The notes: generated by a model from the letters alone, not told the origin. 29,531 bases of DNA from JARRRD01 sp037381085 (GCA_037381085.1 JARRRD010000078.1:1-29531), one strand, 5' to 3'. Shown: positions 8,170 to 14,498, numbered from the stretch's first letter. Program-made: numbers and translations.

Positions 8170-8712
8170 ATGAAGGAAAAGACCATCATAAATTTCGGCG
8201 ACGCCGGGGAAAAGGAACGGTGGGAGCCCCTGAACGACGTGGTCATGGGCGGGAGGTCGGAGGGGGGCATGTCGGTTGCCGACGGCGCGGCGGTCTTTAC
8301 CGGCAGGGTGTCGCTCGAAAACTCCGGAGGGTTCGCCTCCGTGAGGTCGCTCCCGCAGGAGTTCGACCTGACGGGCTACGACGGCCTGATCGTCGAAGTC
8401 AGGGGCGACGGCAGGCGCTACCGTCTCCGCCTGAAGACCGACGACGATTTCGAGGGCTTTGCTTACCAGGCGACGTTCTTCACTGACCCCGCAGGGTGGA
8501 CGGAGGCACGCCTTTCCTTCGAGGAGTTCTTCCCTGTCTTCCGCGGCCGCCTGGTGGACGGTGCGCCCGGGCTTGACCCTTCGAGGATCAGAAGGGTCGG
8601 CTTCATGATCGCCGACAGGCAGGAAGGCCCTTTCAGACTCGAGATACGGGAAGTGAAGGCATACAGTGAAGACGGCAAAAGGCGCAAAGGGCATAGCGCA
8701 AAGAAACCGTGA
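8170..8712 (+). CDS. CIA30/NDUFAF1-like domain protein
   Basis: 180 residues. WEPLNDVVMGGRSEGG (18-33) is the hallmark of the CIA30 family (complex I intermediate-associated protein 30), followed by the conserved GFASVRS and YRLRLKTDDDFEGFAYQA blocks of its jelly-roll, galactose-binding-like fold. Bacterial members occur as single-domain cytoplasmic proteins of unknown role; in mitochondria the homologue helps assemble complex I. The ATG at 8170 follows AAAGG by three bases; an ATG at 8143 would add nine residues encoded by repeat DNA. The last dozen or so residues are encoded by heptamer-repeat sequence, which also provides the TGA stop, so the native C-terminus was probably replaced or extended. 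Confidence 0.82.
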   Translation: MKEKTIINFGDAGEKERWEPLNDVVMGGRSEGGMSVADGAAVFTGRVSLENSGGFASVRSLPQEFDLTGYDGLIVEVRGDGRRYRLRLKTDDDFEGFAYQATFFTDPAGWTEARLSFEEFFPVFRGRLVDGAPGLDPSRIRRVGFMIADRQEGPFRLEIREVKAYSEDGKRRKGHSAKKP

Positions 8713-8785
8713 AACGTGAACAAGCCTGGAAGCTGACAAGCCGGCAAGAAACCGTCTTGCGCAAAACGTGAAAGGTGGAAGCGCG
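8672..8785 (+). repeat. Degenerate heptamer-repeat tract 2
   Basis: 7-bp-period sequence overlapping the 3' end of the CIA30 gene and continuing to the rubredoxin start. The GCATAGC-type and GTGAAAC-type units at 8682-8720 match tract 4 (11737-11789). AAGCTGACAAGCC (8730-8742) recurs in tract 3 at 9973-9985. Confidence 0.6.
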
Positions 8786-8959
8786 ATGGCCGACGAAATG
8801 TGGCAATGCCAGATGGCTAACTGCGGTTATATCTACAATCCTGCGAAGGGTGACAGGAAAGGGAAGATTCCACCGGGAACGAGATTCGAAGATCTGCCGG
8901 AAGACTGGAAGTGTCCTGTCTGCGGTGCCGGTAAACATATGTTTAAAAAGATAGAGTAG
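8786..8959 (+). CDS. Rubredoxin with CX4C first motif
   Basis: 57 residues. Iron ligands are Cys8, Cys13, Cys43 and Cys46, with the rubredoxin core GYIYNP (14-19), the FEDLPEDWKCPVCGA block (34-48) and usual length. The first knuckle is CX4C instead of CX2C; such an insertion is known from the rubredoxin-2 type of sulfate reducers. It is a small cytoplasmic electron carrier, commonly feeding rubrerythrin, superoxide reductase or oxygen reductases in anaerobes. The ATG at 8786 follows a GGTGG-type ribosome site; a GTG at 8768 would add six repeat-encoded residues. It converges on the ferritin-like gene at 8995, a plausible partner. Confidence 0.93.
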   Translation: MADEMWQCQMANCGYIYNPAKGDRKGKIPPGTRFEDLPEDWKCPVCGAGKHMFKKIE

Positions 8960-8994
8960 GGAGCCGAAATGCCGAACGCACCGGCGCAACTGAA

Positions 8995-9789
8995 CTATTT
9001 TTTCATCTTTGAAAGCAACTCCGCCGGCGGCAGAAAAGAAGAGCACTCTTCGCTACGGATCTTGCGGTAAAAGTCGCATGCCTCGCACTGCGTAACTTCC
9101 TGGGCAAAGGTCCCCTGGACCTTGCCCCTGCATAAAGTCCCCGCCACCACCCAGCAGGCCCTGCCGGCGGCTAAGCCGTCATGCACTCCGTCGAGGTTCT
9201 TCTCCATTGTCACCGGACAACTCCCCAGATCGCTCTCATGTATCCCCCCCGGTTGTCTCCCGCACCCCTTGAACTCCCAGCAGTTGAGTTTTGAGAGGCT
9301 GTCTTCCATGACCGGCTGCACGACCGTCCGATTCTGTTGAAGACTGTTCTTGAAGTTCCTTATCAAATCCGCATGATGCATACTGTCCTGGTAGAACCGT
9401 TTGACGTAATTGAGGGCGCTGTCGGTGCTTTCCCCCCTCAGTGTTTCCTGGAAGTAAGCCTCGGCCCCCGTCTCTTCCATCGATATCGCCGATTCCAGTG
9501 CCTCTGTCAACGTTATGTCCCTTCGCCTTATCCTTTCCTCCAGTGCCCCTCCTATTGCAAGGGTCTCTTCAATGAGCGGGGTCATGTCTATCGCAAATTC
9601 AGGCGGCAGCGCATCAAAGGCCAGGAACCCTATATTGATGGTCATTATGACGGCATGGCGGGATTCCTCGCACATCAACCTTTCAAAAAGAGGTTTTGCC
9701 TCCGGGAACAATTCACTGAGTTCGAGGTAGATCTTCTCGGCGAGAATCTCAACATGAAGGGCCATGTCAAGAATCCTGTGTATGTCCAT
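8995..9789 (-). CDS. Ferritin-like (rubrerythrin-type) domain fused to a two-CW cysteine domain
   Basis: 264 residues. Residues 1-150 form a four-helix ferritin-like domain with likely diiron ligands Glu14, Glu42 and His45 (EESRH), Glu106 (SMEETGAEAYF) and His138 (DSMHHADLI). Residues 170-250 are a two-CW domain: Cys170-Trp171, Cys176, Cys191, Cys212-Trp213, Cys220, Cys235 and Cys238, including the conserved GRACWVVAGTLCRGKVQGTF-like core. Such domains probably bind metal or act in redox or sensing roles, but their function is not established. A peroxide- or oxygen-response role with the nearby rubredoxin is inference. AGGGG five bases before the ATG at 9789 supports this start; an ATG at 9822 is an alternative. 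Longer readings upstream run into repeat DNA. Confidence 0.82.
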   Translation of the reverse strand: MDIHRILDMALHVEILAEKIYLELSELFPEAKPLFERLMCEESRHAVIMTINIGFLAFDALPPEFAIDMTPLIEETLAIGGALEERIRRRDITLTEALESAISMEETGAEAYFQETLRGESTDSALNYVKRFYQDSMHHADLIRNFKNSLQQNRTVVQPVMEDSLSKLNCWEFKGCGRQPGGIHESDLGSCPVTMEKNLDGVHDGLAAGRACWVVAGTLCRGKVQGTFAQEVTQCEACDFYRKIRSEECSSFLPPAELLSKMKK

Positions 9790-9895
9790 CTGTCCCCTGC
9801 TTGCGGCCCGGTCGCCTTCCATCGGTAGTCCCAATCCTTCGAGAGTTGAGCTATCTGCTGTGCCTGGTTCGATTATATCACAAGAAAACGAGATT

Positions 9896-9991
9896 ATGGC
9901 TAAGGTTGAGGTTAAGGCAAAAGTAAAGAAGGCAATGGGCAATAGGCGACAGGCGACTGGAAAACAGCCGGCAAGCTGACAAGCCTGCAAG
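9896..9991 (+). repeat. Degenerate heptamer-repeat tract 3
   Basis: The clearest 7-bp array: from 9931, GGCAATG, GGCAATA and then two GGCGAC-type units follow without interruption, and an A-rich GGAAAAC unit comes next. GGGCAATAGGCGAC at 9937-9950 is repeated exactly in tract 4 (11845-11858). It lies upstream of the ferritin-like gene. Confidence 0.65.
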
Positions 9992-9993
9992 TC

Positions 9994-10023
9994 CGAAGCG
10001 GACCTCCGCGAGGACCCGCTTCG
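9994..10023 (-). terminator. Strong hairpin after the sigma 1.1-like gene
   Basis: CGAAGCGG (9994-10001) pairs with CCGCTTCG (10016-10023), and inside it CCTC pairs with GAGG around a CGC loop. On the minus strand it lies about 18 bp beyond the stop at 10042. There is no U tract, so intrinsic termination is uncertain. Confidence 0.45.
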
Positions 10024-10041
10024 ACCGGAGATCCCTGCGTA

Positions 10042-10254
10042 TCAGGCGGCCCGGCTGTGGTGGGCCCTGGTCCTCACCTGTTTCCTGTCCTCCACGACCC
10101 TGACGCCCAAGTGCTCAAGACGTCTCATAAACCGCTCCATCTCATCAAGCGGACAATACTCTGCGGGGAAAGTCTCGTTCAGTTCCTCAAAGGTGACGAC
10201 ACCTTTCTTCTTGCCGAGTTCCAGGAGGGCATTTTTTAGATCCTTTTCTTTCAT
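10042..10254 (-). CDS. Stand-alone sigma-70 region 1.1-like protein
   Basis: 70 residues. The block LLELGKKKGVVTFEELNETF followed by an acidic linker and MERFMRRLEHLGVRVVE (about 41-57) resembles region 1.1 of primary sigma factors, the module that guards the DNA channel of RNA polymerase holoenzyme. None of regions 1.2 to 4 is present and the protein ends in a basic tail, so it cannot be a complete sigma factor. The start at 10254 has an ideal AGGAGGT seven to eight bases upstream; a GTG at 10278 lies before that site and is unlikely. A perfect TATAAT lies about 40 bp upstream. It may modulate the primary sigma or polymerase (inference); it could also be a DNA-binding winged-helix-like protein. 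Confidence 0.7.
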   Translation of the reverse strand: MKEKDLKNALLELGKKKGVVTFEELNETFPAEYCPLDEMERFMRRLEHLGVRVVEDRKQVRTRAHHSRAA

Positions 10255-10292
10255 TACAGCCACCTCCTTCCGGTTCACCCCTTCTCAGTTCC

Positions 10293-10298
10293 ATTATA
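10293..10298 (-). promoter_or_regulatory. Perfect -10 hexamer for the sigma 1.1-like gene
   Basis: TATAAT on the minus strand, about 40 bp before the ATG at 10254. The -35 region 17 bp upstream reads TGGTAA, a poor match, so strength is uncertain. Confidence 0.4.
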
Positions 10299-10347
10299 CC
10301 GCCTGCCTTACTGTATTACCATGATTAAGATCATCTTGAGGGCTGAC

Positions 10348-10920
10348 TCAGTGAGACATACACTGGGCGATGTTCGCTATCCCGCTAAAGGTCCCGTCGT
10401 TGTTGAGTATTACGGAATATGTGTCCGGTCCCACCGCTGCATTCCATGTCCCGACGATACCTATTCCGGCCCCCTGCCTTGTCAGAGTTAAGACCTCCTC
10501 TCCGAGCGGGTTGCTTATGGTCATCATCGTCGAAGACGTAAACGAAACGAACCAGACCTCGATCCCTTTTGAAAGACCGCAGCCCAGGAAATCCGTGTTT
10601 TCCACATCCAGTATGAGGACGCCCCTCTGCGAATCATAGACGTAATGCCCGCTCGATGTCTGTGTCCCCCGTACGTTGGACTGAAGGTCGGCGGCGACAA
10701 TTTCCCAGCTGATATTGCCGAAATCGAGCCTCCATTTCACCCATCCCTTGACTTCTCCCGCCTGGATCTCGGGAATGATCAGGAAAAAGGCGGAGGTGGC
10801 AGAGTCATAGGTAACGTAAGGGGTACCTGTAATCTCTACCTGGTCGTTACCGACGGCAAAGGCGACAGAGGACGCAAGGATGACGCTAACAGCAATTACA
10901 ACGACTGTCAAGGCTTTCAT
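10348..10920 (-). CDS. Secreted hypothetical protein
   Basis: 190 residues, not recognised. It begins MKALTVVVIAVSVILASSVAFA, a classic Sec signal peptide with an AFA cleavage site near residue 22. The mature part is rich in beta-strand patterns, with few charged residues and two Cys (one near the C-terminus), ending with a GTWNAAVG...YSVILNNDGTFSG segment that resembles lipocalin-like or calycin repeats but is not enough to assign a family. GGGGG lies five bases before the ATG at 10920. Likely periplasmic or extracellular. It is 93 bp upstream of the sigma 1.1-like gene in the same direction. Confidence 0.7.
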   Translation of the reverse strand: MKALTVVVIAVSVILASSVAFAVGNDQVEITGTPYVTYDSATSAFFLIIPEIQAGEVKGWVKWRLDFGNISWEIVAADLQSNVRGTQTSSGHYVYDSQRGVLILDVENTDFLGCGLSKGIEVWFVSFTSSTMMTISNPLGEEVLTLTRQGAGIGIVGTWNAAVGPDTYSVILNNDGTFSGIANIAQCMSH

Positions 10921-11161
10921 TTTTCCCCCTTTCAAGCAATAAGACATGCCGTGCCAGGCGGCGAATTCTAACGTGCGGCGTTCCTGCTCATCTGCTTAAA
11001 GGAACGTGCGCTTTTCCCCTCACATAGAAGAAGGTCTTCTCCTTATCTGAAGCACTTCCTCCTTAATCTTCAGATATCACAACATCGCCCCGTTGTCAAA
11101 CAGCGCTGAAAAATTCCCGCTGCAAGTCTCGGCCGGGAGTCGCTCCGGCCGGAAAGCCTGA

Positions 11162-11167
11162 TATAAT
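11162..11167 (+). promoter_or_regulatory. -10 hexamer upstream of the THUMP gene
   Basis: TATAAT lies 19 bp before the ATG at 11187, with AAAGGA acting as ribosome site between them. The -35 position is weak (GC-rich). A GGCCGGGAG/CTCCGGCC stem-loop at 11131-11150 covers that area and could be an operator or the end of an upstream transcript. Confidence 0.35.
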
Positions 11168-11186
11168 TTGACTAGAAAGGACTCTC

Positions 11187-11726
11187 ATGAAGGCAGCGAA
11201 TGCGGTGGTCAATCTCAATGCGCGCGGGCTGAAGCAGGCGATAAGGGTGATGGGAGCTTTCGGTCCCATCAGAAAGACGGGGTTCTTCAACGTCCTGCTC
11301 ATGGAGGCGAAGGACGTCCCCGGTATGCTCGAAGACCTGAAGGAGATGATGACCAGGGACCCGGCCTCGCTTTCCTTTCTCGCCAGGATAGTCCCCGTTT
11401 CCCATGCCTTTACCTTTCAGACGCCTGAGGAGTTCGAGGGAAAGGCGCGTGAGATAGCCCTTGGGTGGGTCGACGGCCTGGCAGGCAGGTCGTTTCATGT
11501 GAGGATGAGGCGGCGCGGCTTCAAGGGAAAGATGTCCGGCCTCGATGAGGAGCATTTCCTGGACCGCCTCCTGCTTGAGGCCCTGGAAGAAAGGGGGACG
11601 CCCGGCAGGATTACCTTCGAAAACCCCGATGCGATCATTGCTGTGGAAACAGTCGGGCCGTGGGCGGGTCTTTCCCTTTGGATGCGTGAGGACCTGGAAC
11701 GCTATCCTTTTGTGAAACTGGACTGA
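11187..11726 (+). CDS. THUMP domain protein
   Basis: 179 residues. The C-terminal half, FHVRMRRRGFKGKM (around 102-115), EEHFLDRLLLEALE, then FENPDAIIAVETVG and LSLWMREDLERYPFVKLD, is a THUMP domain of the TAN1/THUMPD1 type, which binds the acceptor end of tRNA. No methyltransferase or sulfurtransferase domain follows, so it would act as a tRNA-binding adaptor or a partner of a modification enzyme encoded elsewhere (inference). The start follows AAAGGA with six-base spacing. Repeat tract 4 starts about 10 bp after the TGA. Confidence 0.82.
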   Translation: MKAANAVVNLNARGLKQAIRVMGAFGPIRKTGFFNVLLMEAKDVPGMLEDLKEMMTRDPASLSFLARIVPVSHAFTFQTPEEFEGKAREIALGWVDGLAGRSFHVRMRRRGFKGKMSGLDEEHFLDRLLLEALEERGTPGRITFENPDAIIAVETVGPWAGLSLWMREDLERYPFVKLD

Positions 11727-11734
11727 CCAAAAAA

Positions 11735-11912
11735 AGTCGCAAAGAGCATAGCGTAAAGGGCATAGCGGAAGAAGACCGTGAAACGTCAACTGCAGTGAAG
11801 AGTGAGTAATAAGTAGTGAATAGTAAAAAAAGGCACTAGGCTATGGGCAATAGGCGACGGGAAACAGCCAACAAGCCCAAGAGACAGTGAATCGTGAAGG
11901 GTGAAGGGGAAG
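11735..11912 (+). repeat. Degenerate heptamer-repeat tract 4
   Basis: The longest tract. It moves through successive 7-bp word families: GCAAAGA/GCATAGC units (11737 onward), GTGAAGA/GTGAGTA/GTGAATA units (from about 11795), then GGCTATG/GGCAATA/GGCGACG units (from about 11840), and finally GTGAATC/GTGAAGG units reaching the lipoprotein start. It fills the whole gap between the THUMP and lipoprotein genes and supplies the latter's ribosome site. Confidence 0.7.
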
Positions 11913-12299
11913 ATGAAGACGCGGGATGACATATTGCTCTTTTTGACTTCTGTACTTGCGGTATCTTTCGTCCTGCTTCCCGGGTGCGCGGTAAAACCGG
12001 ACAAAAAGGTCGTGAAGGAGACTATCGTCCGGTATTTTCAGGGGAAGCACTACGAGGTCGTCGAAATGGAAATAGCGGAGATTTCATCGATCCCATTAAA
12101 GAGCAGGGTATACATGGGACCTGAAGGCTACACTGTAAGACTCAGGTCCCTGACCCTCGAGGCAACGGAGGACTCCGGCCCGCCCTTGAATTACAGGAAA
12201 GGACAGCTTCTCACCTTCGGGCATGCGCTCGTTCACATCAGGGCGGGAGAGAAGGGAAGGTGGTTCGTCTCCGGTATCTCGGGGATAACCGTGTTATAG
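11913..12299 (+). CDS. Putative lipoprotein of unknown function
   Basis: 128 residues. A basic start and a hydrophobic stretch lead to the lipobox LLPGC, with the lipidated Cys at about residue 25, so export and lipidation by Lgt/LspA are expected. The mature part (about 100 residues) resembles small periplasmic beta-rich lipoproteins: KKVVKETIVRYFQGKHYEVV, then YTVRLRSLTLEAT. No family assigned. The ribosome site AAGGGG belongs to the preceding heptamer tract, and the TAG stop is part of an ATAGGCAAG repeat word shared with tract 1. A GTG at 11901 is a less likely start. Confidence 0.72.
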   Translation: MKTRDDILLFLTSVLAVSFVLLPGCAVKPDKKVVKETIVRYFQGKHYEVVEMEIAEISSIPLKSRVYMGPEGYTVRLRSLTLEATEDSGPPLNYRKGQLLTFGHALVHIRAGEKGRWFVSGISGITVL

Positions 12300-12335
12300 G
12301 CAAGAAAGCAAGGTTGAGGCTGAGGTTGACAACTC
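12296..12335 (+). repeat. Degenerate heptamer-repeat tract 5 (short)
   Basis: From 12296, ATAGGCAAGAAAGCAAGGTT differs by a single base from 8074-8093 in tract 1, and the following GAGG-rich part resembles the start of tract 3. It overlaps the stop codon of the lipoprotein gene. Confidence 0.55.
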
Positions 12336-12397
12336 CTGTGGGCGTGCTACGCTGTAACCAAGGAAGCAGAAAGCATGATGTTGGTAAAAGAAGGTGT

Positions 12398-12571
12398 ATG
12401 ATTATGCCGGACTATTCCGATTATGTATTTATCTACGACAAGGAAGGCAACGAGTATGCATGCCCGTTAAAGAACATCAAGGGCCAGGTGGTGAAGACGG
12501 ACAAACTCACGGAAGAAGAGAAGAAGAAGTGCCTTAACATGGGAGAGATAGTCGGTACGGAGCGGATATAA
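12398..12571 (+). CDS. Small hypothetical protein
   Basis: 57 residues, not recognised. The sequence YVFIYDKEGNEYACPLKNI, then a Lys/Glu-rich C-terminal helix with a second Cys, looks like a compact soluble protein. Coding character is supported by a GAAGG ribosome site and by a strong hairpin just after the stop. The start could be the ATG at 12398 or the one at 12404. The two Cys are far apart and do not form an obvious metal site. Confidence 0.55.
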   Translation: MIMPDYSDYVFIYDKEGNEYACPLKNIKGQVVKTDKLTEEEKKKCLNMGEIVGTERI

Positions 12572-12596
12572 GCGCCGGCAGTCGAGGACGGACAAA

Positions 12597-12627
12597 GGAG
12601 AGGCTGGAACTGCATTCCGGCCTCTTT
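12597..12627 (+). terminator. Terminator-like hairpin after the small gene
   Basis: Ten or more base pairs: GAGGCTGGAA (12600-12609) pairs with TTCCGGCCTC (12615-12624) around the loop CTGCA, with weaker extension outward. It starts 26 bp after the stop at 12571. No U tract follows. Confidence 0.4.
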
Positions 12628-12668
12628 GCCATGTTACGGTGCGGAAGCAGGGCTAAAAAATGAACGGT

Positions 12669-12718
12669 GATGTCGCACGAAAGCCCGGCATGGACACCGA
12701 AAAAGTCTTGTAATGACG
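12669..12718 (+). repeat. Short dispersed repeat, copy A
   Basis: About 50 bp that aligns with 25041-25088. The core GGACACCGAAAA is identical, and around 80% of the aligned bases agree, differences being mostly transitions. No gene association is shared: copy A precedes a VOC gene, copy B follows the AICAR transformylase gene. Confidence 0.55.
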
Positions 12719-12779
12719 ACATGATCTGATTTATCTTTCACATAAATGCAGACATGGAGTGTTACGATCTTCAAAAGAT

Positions 12780-12847
12780 GGCCGGCAGGCCTCTTTACAG
12801 GGCTGTAAGGTGTCGCTACAAGACATTTTTCGCCGACCCCGCCGGCC
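12780..12847 (+). other. Nested inverted repeats, possible structured RNA
   Basis: GGCCGGC (12780-12786) pairs with GCCGGCC (12841-12847). Inside lie TTACAG-GG-CTGTAA (12795-12808) and TGTC/GACA (12811-12814 with 12822-12825). A three-way-junction RNA could form 66 bp before the VOC start. I recognise no known riboswitch motif. Confidence 0.35.
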
Positions 12848-12913
12848 TTTGTGGTTATTCCATTGCAGTTGTGGTGTAAAGAAGCAGAAAGGTTCGAACA
12901 GGGAGGAGACAGG

Positions 12914-13291
12914 ATGGTGCTTGATCATGTGGGCGTGGTGAACAGGGACGAGGAAGGGGCTGTCCGCTTTTACAGGGACCTCCTCGGTCTCGATGTGATA
13001 AAGGAATCCTCGGTCTCGCCCGAACTTGCCTCGAAACTATTTTCCGTCCACGATGAGATCAAGATGCTGGTCTACGGCAAGGACGGTCTCAAGGTGGAGG
13101 TCTTCGTCCTTCCCGGCTTTGCCCCTCCTGCTCCGGCGGTGCCGCACTTCTGCATCCACGTGCCCGATCTTTCCGCCTTTCTTGAGAGAGCAAAGGCAGA
13201 GGGGGTAAAGACGATATCGGCCCAAAGGGGCGATCATACCGTCCATTTTGTCGAGGACTTCTCCGGAAACCGCATCGAGGTCAAACAGTAA
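12914..13291 (+). CDS. VOC (glyoxalase/bleomycin-resistance fold) family protein
   Basis: 125 residues. LDHVGVVNRDEEGAVRFYRD at the N-terminus and the C-terminal HTVHFVEDFSGNRIEV strand are the paired beta-alpha-beta-beta-beta modules of the vicinal oxygen chelate fold. Candidate metal ligands are His5, His near 86 (HFCIHV) and Glu near 122. It might be a lactoylglutathione lyase-like or methylmalonyl-CoA epimerase-like enzyme; the sequence does not decide. A strong GGAGGAGACAGG ribosome site precedes the ATG. The gene converges with icd, sharing 11 bp at their 3' ends. Confidence 0.85.
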   Translation: MVLDHVGVVNRDEEGAVRFYRDLLGLDVIKESSVSPELASKLFSVHDEIKMLVYGKDGLKVEVFVLPGFAPPAPAVPHFCIHVPDLSAFLERAKAEGVKTISAQRGDHTVHFVEDFSGNRIEVKQ

Positions 13292-14498
13292 GCTTCTTCT
13301 TCAGCCTCTCCACGACCGCATCGATAAACTCTTCCGTAAGGGCGTACTTCCCGGGCCTGGGGTCGGCGATGACCATCAGGTCCTTTGTCATGAAGCCGCC
13401 TTCGACGGTCTCTCTTACCGCAGCTTCCACGGTGGCGGCGAAATTTACGACGTCGGGCGTGCCGTCGATTTCCCCCCTTTTGGCGAGCGCACCCGTCCAT
13501 GCGAAGATCGACGCGATCGAATTGGTCGAGGTCGGATTTCCCTTGAGGTGCTCGTAATAGTGGCGGACGACGGTGCCGTGGGCGGCCTCGAATTCATACT
13601 TCCCGTCGGGAGAGACGAGCACCGATGTCATGAGGCCAAGGCTGCCGAACCCGGTGGCGACCATGTCGGACATCACGTCGCCGTCGTAGTTCATGCAGGC
13701 CCATAGCATCCCTCCCTCCGACTTTATGACCTGTGCTATCGCGTCGTCGATGAGAAGGTACCTGTAGTTTATCCCGGCCTTCCGGAAGTCTTCCCCCACT
13801 CTCTCCACTTCCTCGGCGAAGACGTCCCTGAAAAAACCGTGATACTGTTTTGAGATCGTGTCCTTTGCCCCGAACCAGAGGTCGACCTTCTCCCCGAGGG
13901 CATAATTGATGCAGGCCCTCGCAAAGCTCCTTATGGACTTTTCCGTATTGTGCATACCCATGATGACGCCGGGGCCCTTGAAATCATGGATCTTCACCGA
14001 TATCTTCTCCCCTCCGTCTTCGGGAGTGAAGACGATTTCGGCCCTGCCCGGCCTGTCGACCGCCAGTTCGGCGTTCTTGTAGATGTCACCGTAGGCGTGG
14101 CGGCCGATAATGACGGGCTTCTTCCAGTTCCGCACCGCCGGAGGGATGTTCTTCATGATAATGGGTTTTCTGAATACCGTCCCGTCGAGGATCGCGCGTA
14201 TAGTGCCGTTCGGGCTCTTCCACTGCTCCTTCAGTTTATATTCCTTTACCCTCGCGGCATTCGGGGTGATCGTGGCGCACTTTACGCCTACGCCCGCCTC
14301 CTTGATCGCGTTTGCGGCCTCGACGGTGATGCCGTCGTCCGTCTCGTCCCTGTGGCTTATGCTCAGGTCGTAATAGCGGATATCGATCTCAAGGAAGGGA
14401 TCGATCAGCTTTTCCCGGATAAAATGCCAGATGATGCGCGCCATCTCGTCGCCGTCCATCTCCACTATGGGCTTTGTCACCTTGATCTTCTCTGCCAA
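13281..14498 (-). CDS. icd: NADP-dependent isocitrate dehydrogenase
   Basis: 405 residues, the length of the eukaryotic-type (subfamily II) dimeric enzymes. Substrate-binding SPNGTIR (95-101) with Arg110 and Arg133, metal-binding Asp251/252 and Asp in YDGDVMSD (271-278), and AHGTVVRHYYEH (306-317) are conserved. The Arg-His pair in the last motif contacts the 2'-phosphate, so NADP+ is the expected cofactor. It oxidises isocitrate to 2-oxoglutarate and CO2 in the cytoplasm. The TTG at 14498 is preferred: GGGAGG lies five bases upstream and homology begins there. Another TTG at 14528 lies before the ribosome site. Confidence 0.95.
   Translation of the reverse strand: MAEKIKVTKPIVEMDGDEMARIIWHFIREKLIDPFLEIDIRYYDLSISHRDETDDGITVEAANAIKEAGVGVKCATITPNAARVKEYKLKEQWKSPNGTIRAILDGTVFRKPIIMKNIPPAVRNWKKPVIIGRHAYGDIYKNAELAVDRPGRAEIVFTPEDGGEKISVKIHDFKGPGVIMGMHNTEKSIRSFARACINYALGEKVDLWFGAKDTISKQYHGFFRDVFAEEVERVGEDFRKAGINYRYLLIDDAIAQVIKSEGGMLWACMNYDGDVMSDMVATGFGSLGLMTSVLVSPDGKYEFEAAHGTVVRHYYEHLKGNPTSTNSIASIFAWTGALAKRGEIDGTPDVVNFAATVEAAVRETVEGGFMTKDLMVIADPRPGKYALTEEFIDAVVERLKKKLTV

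Larger units (their letters stand above)
12572..12913. other. 342-bp gene-free stretch before the VOC gene
   Basis: It holds the hairpin at 12597-12627, one copy of a short dispersed repeat (12669-12718), and a nested inverted-repeat region (12780-12847). I see no convincing gene or sigma-70 promoter here. Confidence 0.5.

Noticed and set aside
9823..9990. Signal peptide-like extension of the ferritin-like protein
   Set aside because: The hydrophobic stretch is the translated complement of heptamer tract 3, and good ribosome sites lie further in.
12669..12718. Cyclic-di-GMP (GEMM) riboswitch
   Set aside because: The GAAAGC and GACACC pieces are reminiscent, but the conserved GEMM core and receptor helix are absent.
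12780..12847. tRNA gene
   Set aside because: A 7-bp acceptor-like stem and D-arm-like hairpin exist, but there is no TTCGANT T-loop with a 5-bp stem, no U33, and the anticodon stem has a mismatch.
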